Shown in pieces: positions 56,675 to 64,000 of a DNA stretch of 64,000 bases. Each line of letters begins with the position of its first letter. The stretch's first letter is position 1. A program made the position numbers and the translations under genes. Source of the stretch: Aquila chrysaetos chrysaetos (lineage: Eukaryota > Chordata > Aves > Accipitriformes > Accipitridae). The stretch is taken from assembly GCF_900496995.4 (NCBI RefSeq), contig NW_024470325.1:901012-965011 (forward strand), in the 5' to 3' direction. The notes under the pieces were generated by a model that worked only from the letters and a program-made list of their open reading frames with translations, was not told where the DNA came from and ran no database searches.

Positions 56675-57403
56675 TCATATGCAGGTTTTACACATTTCCC
56701 TAGTGACGGGCCAACCTCGGGCAAGGGCTTCACGATACAGAGCTTTAGCTCCCGTATGTTTACGTTTTGTATGCAACCATTCTAGCAAACGATCCCAACC
56801 TTCTGTGATCTGGTCCTTTTGTACAGGAGCTAGTCTTGCTAATTCATCAGCTTTGTTGTTCCATTCTCCTGCTACCCATCCCACAGCAAAGTTCCCTTGG
56901 CTTGCAATGCTCAGGATTTCTTGCCACTTGTCCTTTTGCCACACTGAAATTCTGTTAACCTCCCATTCATTTTGCTCCCAGAATGGGAGCCATTCAGTAC
57001 ATCCTTTGAACACTGCATAGGAATCGATATATATATAGACAGGGGAAGTGGTTTGTGCTTCATGCTTGAAAACGCTCCATACTGCAATTAATTCTACCTG
57101 GGCACTCCCTTCTCCCTCTGTTATTAGCTGTTCTTTAGTAGTAGTGTGGAGGGCTACTGCCCGGTATTTCCACACTCTTCCTTCTCGCTTTGCCGAAGCG
57201 TCGGTAAACCAAGCATTCGCTAACTGATCGTGGGAGAAAGGAGGGGCTACCCGAATAACTGAGATAGGTTTGTCTTGGCTGCCATCCAGGCTTTCTGTTT
57301 CTTGGATAGCTAAGTTTTTTAAAGTTCCTTCAGCCACTGAGAAAAGGTTACAAGAGTGTTCAATCTGGGCATACCACTTTCGTACCGAGGCTCTCTGGGC
57401 CAC
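56675..57403 (-). pseudogene. Family C RNase H and integrase start
   Basis: Open for 242 codons. RNase H motifs are ANAWFTDASAKREG, EGSAQVELIAV (Glu), IYIDSYAVFKG and NNKADELARL. After a linker come HTKRKHTG and CKTC, the paired His and Cys of the integrase zinc finger. The frame ends at the break into minisatellite, so the DDE core is absent. Confidence 0.85.
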
Positions 57404-57407
57404 CCCG

Positions 57408-58158
57408 TCAGGAGGGGGGGGTCCCGTTAGTGACTGCTTTTATAACTTTGAACGAGCCTCTTAGCACGATTGGTTGCTGACGTGTAAATTTCTCCACTTC
57501 TATGAGAGCCATGCTAACCACAAACAAACCTTTCTCCCATGCAGTATATCTCTTCTCAGCATCCTTAAAGCTGCGGGAGTAAAATCCTACAGGGCAGGTT
57601 GGACCCTCAGGACCACGTTGCCAAATGTGTATTGGCAATCCTGTTGTGGCAAACCCCCATTCTACCTGAAAGGGGTCTGTAGGGTGGATAGGGCCAAGAG
57701 CCTGATGAGCTGTTGCTTCAAAAATTAACAATTGCATTGCTTCTTCCTGAGAATCAGTCCATTCCCATTTGGCCCCGTTTCACAGCAAATCGTAAAGAGG
57801 TCTGGCAATGATAGAAAAGTCTGGGATACGTTTTCTCCAGAATACCAATAACCCTGAAGCATGCTGCAAATCCTTTTTTTGATTCAGGCATTTTAATCTG
57901 ATCTAGAGAAGTGAGGGTGTCTGGTGGGATACACGTCATTCCCCCTTTCCACCAAATTCCCAAAAACTTTACTTCTTGTGAGGGTTTTTGGATCTTTTCT
58001 GGGGGAATTTGCAAACCCAAGTTCTCCAAATGAAAAATTATGTTCTGTTGGGTTGCCCCCACCTCCTTGTCTTTATCTCCACCCACGAGAATATCATCAA
58101 TATACTGATAGACAGCTATGCCGTCAGCTTTTGGTATTTTCTCCAGTTCTTGGGCCAA
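57408..58158 (-). pseudogene. Family C RT palm, thumb and connection, two frames
   Basis: Two frames, 58158-57754 and 57737-57408. The first has VYQYIDDILVGGD (catalytic box) and VKFLGIWWKGG. The second has a connection-domain part, PVGFYSRSFKDAEKRYTAWEKG. Frame changes separate them from each other and from the neighbours. The piece 58159-58291 links to the protease/RT frame in yet another frame. Confidence 0.8.
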
Positions 58159-58291
58159 AGCGTGGTGAGCTAGTGTAGGGGAATGTTTGTATCCCTGAGG
58201 CAGCCGGGTAAAGGTAAATTGTTGTCCCTCCCAAGTAAAAGCAAAACAATCTCTGTCTTCTGGTCACAAAGGTATCATGAAAAACATATCT

Positions 58292-58948
58292 TTAACATCT
58301 ATGGTTGCCATGATCGGATGAGCTTTCTCCTGAATTGTTATTTACCAGTTTGGCCATATTAGGGACTGTGGCAGTCAGAGGCCCTGTGTTAGCATTCAGC
58401 CTTCGAAAACCTACTGTGAGCCTCCACTTCTCATTAGGTTTTTTCACCGGCCATACCGGCGAGTTGAAAGGAGAATGGGTATTTATCACCACTCCTTGTT
58501 CCCGCATCTCCTGCATGACTGGTTTGATACCTTCCTTTGCTCCCAGGGGGAGGGGATATTGTTTAACACTAGTTACTTTGCTAAATGGCAGAGGGGGTGC
58601 AGTTTGAAGTAGCCTGATGTTCAGCTGCGGTGTCCCGAAAGTCCACAGCAATCCTTCCGAATCCTCCCACCCCCTTCCTTTAAGGGCATCTATTCCTAAC
58701 AGGTTAGTCGGAATGTTCCCAACCACCATGTTAATAGTGACCGTGCCTTCCTCTCCCGGCAGCATCAGCTTTACCGGAACAACGTTCATAACTTCTGTTG
58801 TCCCTAAATTCAAGACACAAACATTTCTCTTAGAGGGAATCACCTCACACCTCTGTGCATCTTCCTCAGTCAGGGCAGAGATCTGTGCACCGCTGTCAAT
58901 TAAAAAGTTTACGGGTGCACGCTTAGGACCTACAATAGCTGTAATCAA
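58292..58948 (-). pseudogene. Family C protease and RT N-terminus
   Basis: Open for 218 codons. The aspartic protease motif FLIDSGAQISALT is followed by a flap region and LLGIDALKGRGW. The RT begins with PVWPVKKPNEKWRLTVGFR and TVPNMAKL. The first ATG is probably not the true start, because the open frame extends upstream toward the gag end. Confidence 0.82.
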
Positions 58949-59031
58949 TAAATCTCCTCTGTTAGTTTTAGTGAGCTGTCGGATATAAATCCATCCTCCG
59001 TTCCCCCACCCACTGCCAGGGAATGGAGGTT

Positions 59032-59763
59032 CTAGCTTCCCTGCTGACTTTCCCCATCGCCCGTGCTCTCCGCGGGGGGGGCTGTGGGCATGACAGGAGA
59101 GATTTCTCTATTTGACCTTAAGTGCTGTGGGTGTTGTTTCGGACCATACCACTTTGATATCAGTTTACTCAGTTTATTAAGGGGTAAACCATCCATCACA
59201 TCTCTGGGAACTCCCTTTTTAATTCCCAAAGCCCACCATTGCTGTCGAGTCAGGGGCTGTCTTCCTCCTCCTCCAGTTTTAGAGTAGGAGTAGTCAACAA
59301 CAATGGCGGGGTCAGTGGGAGCGGTTACAGTTTTACTAACAGATAGGGGTAGATCTTTAGCTCCTACTTGACGGATTCCTTTAGGTTTCTCCTCCAAAGT
59401 TCTCACAGGACCGTATTTTCTGCTATAATCTATCAATTCCTGTGCTACATCTCCCCATGTCCACATCCTGTTATGTTTTGAGTGGGAAGGAGTAGAGCTA
59501 TAATTGAAAGGTGAATCTGTGCCAACATTAGTTTCATCTCTTTTGCCTTTAATAAAGCTCTCCAACTTTTCTACAGGGTCTAAAGACGCTATGGTCCTTT
59601 GGAGAACAATCCCGGTAGATTTGAGTGATTCTGGGAGTCCCCTTATCAAAGGAGTCATGATTTCAGGATTCACCGGCAACATCATTGGGGATTCACATCC
59701 GGGAACTAACTTCCTTTCATGTATCATTTGCAGGCAGGCTGCTTTGTGCACACTTTCTAGCAA
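59032..59763 (-). pseudogene. Family C gag, C-terminal part
   Basis: Open for 243 codons in a different frame from the gag start. It begins within capsid (MLESVHKAACLQMIHE, RGLPESLKSTGIVLQRTIAS), then a long polar linker. No zinc knuckle was seen. It ends shortly before protease. Confidence 0.7.
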
Positions 59764-59767
59764 TTGA

Positions 59768-60697
59768 TCAACTGTGCCTGTGATTGCTAGGGGATCCCCC
59801 CCTGTCTAAAGGGTTCAGCCCTCCGGCCCAATAGGCAGCCTGCTGGGTTAGGGACCACGGGGCACGTCTATCCCCTGTTGTTAAAAAGACACCGTGGCCC
59901 CAGTAACCACTAGCTTCCTTTTCATTTAACTGGATTTGGTCCCCTCCAGTTAAAGATACACGCCACACATACTCTGTTTCGGATTCTTTGGGAAGGCGCC
60001 CATATTCTCTTTTCATTTTGGCCAATTCAGTGGGAGTGTATGGTATCTCTTTAGTTGTAATATACGGGTCATTATCCTCATCATTTATATAAGCATGTTC
60101 TGCTTTCATCAAAGGCCTCACTTGGGGGTTTTCCCTGAAGCCTTTCCTTGCTTCCTCTAGCTCCTTTTGCAGGTATACCTGACTTATTTGCCAAATACCT
60201 ATCTTCTCCATCTTCATTTCTATCTCATTCAATGATTCAGCAGACTTTGAAAGTTCTTCTTTCAAGGCATCTTTTAGACAGCGATTTTCTTCCTCCTTTT
60301 CCTCTGCTTGCTGTTTGTACATGCAAATTGCTCTTTCTTTCTCTGCTAACTGCTCTTCCAGGTTGGAGGTTGTTTTCTGCAAAAGTTGTACCAAATTTTC
60401 AAGGGATTCTATGATTTGTTTTTCCTGGCTACGCCGCTTATAGCGGTCTTCAATTGCTGCGACCAGGCTGGCTCCAAGAACTGCACAGATTATCGCTTTG
60501 CCTTTGCCTGACCGTGATCTAGCCTCATTCTGTATAGAAATCACTCGGTCTGTTACACTCTGTAAATTTGCCCGATTGTCTCGAGCCCACTCTTCCCCAG
60601 GCAGGGAGGGTCGAGCTCCATACTTTGCCAAGAGTGCATAAAACGAGTCAAGATTTTTTACTGATGGAGAGTTTTGATAACCATTCTTTTCAGTCAT
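59768..60697 (-). CDS. Family C gag, N-terminal part with coiled coil
   Basis: Open for 309 codons, starting MTEKNGYQNSPSVKNLD. A short hydrophobic patch (IICAVLGASLVAAI, about 68-82) is followed by a long predicted coiled coil (about 85-180; heptad-like LENLVQLLQKTTSNLEEQLAEKE). The capsid N-terminus then has YGRLPKESETEYVWRVSLTG, WGHGVFLTTGDRRAPWSL and QAAYWAGGLNPLDRG. It stops at 59768 by frame change relative to 59763-59032. The unusual matrix coiled coil differs from the hydrophobic N-terminus of the ERVL Gag nearby. Confidence 0.75.
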   Translation of the reverse strand: MTEKNGYQNSPSVKNLDSFYALLAKYGARPSLPGEEWARDNRANLQSVTDRVISIQNEARSRSGKGKAIICAVLGASLVAAIEDRYKRRSQEKQIIESLENLVQLLQKTTSNLEEQLAEKERAICMYKQQAEEKEEENRCLKDALKEELSKSAESLNEIEMKMEKIGIWQISQVYLQKELEEARKGFRENPQVRPLMKAEHAYINDEDNDPYITTKEIPYTPTELAKMKREYGRLPKESETEYVWRVSLTGGDQIQLNEKEASGYWGHGVFLTTGDRRAPWSLTQQAAYWAGGLNPLDRGGSPSNHRHS

Positions 60698-61140
60698 TTT
60701 TGTTGCAAAGGGCCAAACTCACTTCGGGGAGGTCAAACTTAGTTACACCACACACGCAACAACTGCTGCATCGCCCTCCTCTTCCCCGAGTGGCTGAAGG
60801 GACCAAAATCTCACTTTGGGGAGTCAAAACTTAGTTGCTCACAAGTGCAGACTTTCTCTGCTTGTCCCTTCAACTTCCCGTGGTAGTCCACCTCCTCTAA
60901 TGAGGACAGTTCCCCCTTTTGCACTAGGAGATCCTTCTCTTGATCCTGATAGACAGATCCCTCAATTCTAGTTTGGGGTGAAATACACTGAGGTATGTGC
61001 GGTGTGCGGGAATCCTGAATCGCCCCCCTTGCTTTCTGGACACCTCTCACCCGTTCAGGTGTAGGGCCAGGTGCGGCTGGAACGAAACGTTCTTCCCCTG
61101 TTACAAACCACACAAAACCTGCACCCCTCTGTCTCTCAGG

Positions 61141-61158
61141 ATCCTGTCCGTGACGCCA
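61141..61158 (-). other. Primer-binding site of family C
   Basis: On the minus strand tggcgtcacggacaggat lies six nt after the LTR end. It is possibly complementary to a serine-type tRNA 3' end; I am not certain of the tRNA. Confidence 0.5.
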
Positions 61159-61164
61159 GTTTAA

Positions 61165-61930
61165 TGTCACGGTCCACTCGGTGGACTCGTGATGGTTCGT
61201 TTGCTACGATCTCGAAAGTGCAAAATTAAGGTGACCAACACCAAAGGGGATAGCAGTAATCACACAATAAAACTTTATTGTATTGCCTGTGAAGAGGCAC
61301 GCGATAGTTAGAGATGGGTGAGAGAAAGGAGAAAAGTAAAGTTAAGTTTAGAGAGAGAAGAAAGAGAGGTTATAGCTACCACCGCTGATCTCAAGACGTC
61401 CTAACGGTCCCGGGTCCAGCTAATGCTGCGTCGTCGATCGTCGTGGTCCTTGGTGGGGAAGCTTCAAATTCCCGTTGTTCAGAAGTCATCTTTTATGCTT
61501 AGTAACACACCTTGCTCCACCTCTGCCTCAGGAGTCTCCACCCTTCTCAGAATACAATTATCATATCTCCGCCCTTCTCGAGCGAGACTATCACACAGGT
61601 GCAGGGTCAGTGTCCCAGGCGTGGTAAGTCTTGGAGGCGGGTAGCCTTCGACTAGGAGGTGTGTTTTAGTATTATAATGAAGCAAAGTTCGTCTAGAGTT
61701 CATGATTTCTTCATCGATGTTATGGCAACAGTTGCAATCCATCCTTTTTGACAGTAGCTATGTGGTTACCTCTAACGGCTCTAGCCAGGTACCTTCCAGG
61801 AGCCTTGTCCCACACATTTCGTTCTTGGGATAGGCCACTGCACTCCAAGCCAGCCGTGGTCAGGTAACGTACTGTCCATGTCCCTGATGACAATGTTGAG
61901 ACAATGCTGATTTTCTGACTGACTCCTACA
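61165..61930 (-). mobile_element. 5' LTR of family C provirus
   Basis: On the minus strand it runs from tgtaggagtcagtcagaaaa to gtggaccgtgaca, TG to CA, about 766 bp, nearly matching the solo LTR at 44985-45744. Its outer end abuts a fragment of ERVL subfamily B LTR, so it probably inserted into that LTR. Confidence 0.9.
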
Positions 61931-62081
61931 CGCGTGACCTTTGCTTTCACTTTGTTAAACTGTCCTTATCTTGACCCACAAGCCTTCTGTTATATTTTCT
62001 CCCCCCTGTCCAGATCAGAAGGGACAGTTATAGAGCGGCTTTGGTGGGCAACTGGCATCCACCCAGGGTCAACCCACCACC
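61931..62081 (+). mobile_element. 3' end fragment of ERVL subfamily B LTR
   Basis: It matches 43531-43677 (gacctttgctttcacttt, aaactgtccttatcttgacc, tttggtgggcaactggcatc and gggtcaacccacca) and then enters the same minisatellite sequence as the copy at 43678. Confidence 0.88.
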
Positions 62082-63393
62082 GGGTACCCCTACTGGTACT
62101 CTGGGGTACACTTGCTGTACACAAAAGGCACGCGGCGGTAGACACGCCCTAACTACCTGACACCCTGGTGTAGGCCTGGCGTCCCTACCTGATGCTCCGG
62201 GGTTGGCCTGGCGTCCCTACCTCATCCTCGGGGGTAGTACCGGTACCCCTACTGGTACTCCGCAATACACCTGCTGTCCCTACAGGCGCAGGGGGTAGAC
62301 ACGCCCTCCCTACCTGACCCTCTGGGGTCGGACTGGTATCCTTACCTGATGCTCTGGAGTAGGCTTAGCATCCCTACCTGTGCGGACAGGGTAGACCAGG
62401 CCACCCTGCCAGCAGGGGCGGGGTAGACCTGGCCTCCCTACCTCAAGGGCAGGGTAGATCTGGCCTCCCTACCAGCAAGGGCTAGTAGACCTGGCCTCTC
62501 AACCTGCGCGGGTGGGGTAGACCTGGCCTCCCTTCCAGCAAGTGTGGGGTATACCTGGCCTCCCTACCGGCAAGAGCAGAGTAGACCTGGCCTCCCCTCA
62601 CGCACGGGCGGGGTAGACCTGGCCTCCCTACTTGCGCAAGCGGGGTACACCTGCCTCCCTACCGGCGTGGGCAGGGTAGACCTGGCCTCCCTACCGGCAT
62701 GGGCAGGGTAGACCTGACCTCCCTACCGGCATGGGCAGGGTAGACCTCGCCTCCCTACCTGCCCGGGCAGGGTAGACCAGGACTCCCTACCCATGCGGGC
62801 GGGGTACAACTGGCTTCCCTACCTTCGCAGACGGCATAGACCAGGACTCTCTTCTGGCAAGGGCGGGGTAGACCTGGCCTCCCTACCTCAATGTCAGGGT
62901 TGACATGGCCTCCCTACCACTGCGGGTGGTGTAGACCTGGCCTCCCTACCCGCGCAGATGGGGTTGACCGGTCCTCCCTACCTGACCCTCTGGGTTCAGC
63001 CTGGTATCCCTACCTGATTCTCCGGGGTACGTCTGGTGTCCCTACCTGATCCTGCTCAGTAGTGTCATTACCCCTACTGGTACTCCAGGGTACTACCAGT
63101 ACCATGGGGTACACCTTCTGTCTCAACTGGCGCGCGGGGGTAGACCCGCCCTCCCTACCTGACCCTCTGGTGTCAGCCTGCTATCCCTACCTGATTTTCC
63201 AGGGTAGGCCTGGTGTCCCTACCTGATCCTGTGCAGTAGTACCGTTACCCTTACTGGTACTCCAGGGTAGTAGCGGTACCCCTACTGGTACTCTGGGGTA
63301 CTCCTGCTGTCCACAACGGGTGCATGGTGGTAGACCTAGGTGATCCTATAGGGTAGGCCTGGTGTCCCTACCTGATGCTCCAGGGTAGGCCTG
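62082..63393 (+). repeat. Minisatellite, composite and 32-bp units
   Basis: The order composite, then 32-bp, then composite repeats that of 43678-44984. It ends at the LTR start at 63394. Confidence 0.9.
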
Positions 63394-64000
63394 TGTAATG
63401 GCTTTGTGTGGCAAGATTTTGGTAGCGGGGGGGATTACAGGGGTTGCTTCTGTAAGAAGCTGCTGGAAGCTTCCCCTGTGTTCGAGAGAGAGCCAATACC
63501 AGCTGGCTCTAAGACGGACCCGCCGCTGGCCAAGGCAGAGCCAATCAGCAATAGTGGTAATGCCTCTGTGATAACATTTTTAAGAAGGAAAAAAGTTGGG
63601 AGAGATGGAAAACGGCAGCCAGAGAGAGGAGTGAGAACATGTAAGAGAAACAACCCTGCCGACACCAAGGTCAGTGCAGAAGGAGGGGGAGGAGATGCTC
63701 CAGGCGCCAGAGCAGAGATTCCCCTGCAGCCCGTGGTGAAGACCATGGTGAGGCAGGCTGTCCCCCTGCAGTCCATGGAGGTCCAAGGTGGATCAGATAT
63801 CCACCTGCAGCCCGTGGAGGACCCCACGCCGGAGCAGGTGGGTTCCCGAAGGAGGCTGTGACCCCGTGGGAAGCCCGCGCTGGAGCAGGCTCCTGGCAGG
63901 ACCTGTGGATCTGTGGAGAGAGGAGCCCACGGAGCAGGTTTTCTGGCAGGACTTGTGACCCCGTGGGGGACCCACGCTGGAGCAGTGTGCTCCTGAAGGA
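63394..64000 (+). mobile_element. LTR of an ERVK-like element, continues past the window
   Basis: It starts tgtaatggctttgtgtggca, then contains repeated blocks (agcccgtggaggaccccacg, aggctgtgaccccgtgggaa, tggagcaggctcctggcagg) also found reversed at 30370-30890. The 151-codon frame at 63406-63861 lies inside this LTR and is not called as a gene. Confidence 0.7.

Larger units (their letters stand above)
56663..61930 (-). mobile_element. Family C provirus, 3'-truncated, reversed
   Basis: On the minus strand: 5' LTR 61930-61165, primer site 61158-61141, gag, protease/RT and RNase H, then a break at the integrase zinc finger (about 56665) into minisatellite. The 3' LTR is missing. The family is not assigned; the RT box is YIDD and Gag has a long coiled coil. 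Confidence 0.85.

Noticed and set aside
63406-63861. 151-codon frame at the right edge
   Set aside because: Entirely inside an LTR that also occurs reversed at 30370-30890.

Overview
The window is vertebrate nuclear DNA, most likely from a bird. The signs are CR1 retroposon 3' ends, olfactory receptor genes of the avian-expanded OR14-like group, several avian-type endogenous retrovirus (ERV) LTR families, and compact GC-rich genes whose introns consist of minisatellites. The last pattern is typical of small 'dot' microchromosomes; that placement is an inference. No bacterial, CRISPR or tRNA/rRNA features were found.

Left part (1-22 kb): a 32-bp minisatellite, a reversed LTR, CR1 and ERVL-type fragments, and an olfactory receptor pseudogene (5.7-6.65 kb, minus). 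At 13.7-16.3 kb lies a small five-exon gene for a secreted peptide of about 73 residues (plus). It has a TATA-like box, all-phase-0 introns, a tandemly duplicated exon and a poly(A) signal. Two solo LTRs, a long CR1 3' end and a decayed ERVL pol follow. Middle (22-34 kb): the last five exons of a lipoxygenase gene (ALOX15B/ALOXE3/ALOX12B-like, minus) with normal exon sizes and splice sites. Both long introns, the flank upstream of the first visible exon and the predicted 3' UTR are each made of a different minisatellite. The upstream exons are not seen. A rearranged ERVK/alpharetrovirus-like provirus in reverse orientation follows directly.

Right part (34-64 kb): an intact olfactory receptor gene (34648-35619, minus) whose flanks are paralogous to those of the pseudogene, so the two are remnants of a tandem OR unit. 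After it come a solo ERVL-type LTR with a 5-bp target duplication, a 5'-truncated ERVL element, and a nearly complete ERVL-type provirus (48410-55469) with an intact 703-codon gag and a broken pol. A truncated provirus of another family lies on the minus strand (56663-61930). These elements sit inside a large minisatellite field (43.7-63.4 kb) of 32-bp units mixed with longer composite units. The field contains a head-to-head inversion at about 47.85 kb, and the same LTR-to-array junction occurs twice.

Only three host loci look like genes: the olfactory receptor, the lipoxygenase 3' half and the small secreted peptide. The rest is retroelement or tandem repeat. Most long open frames are products of repeat arrays or GC-rich sequence. 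All family calls come from reading motifs and comparing segments within the window; no database search was possible.
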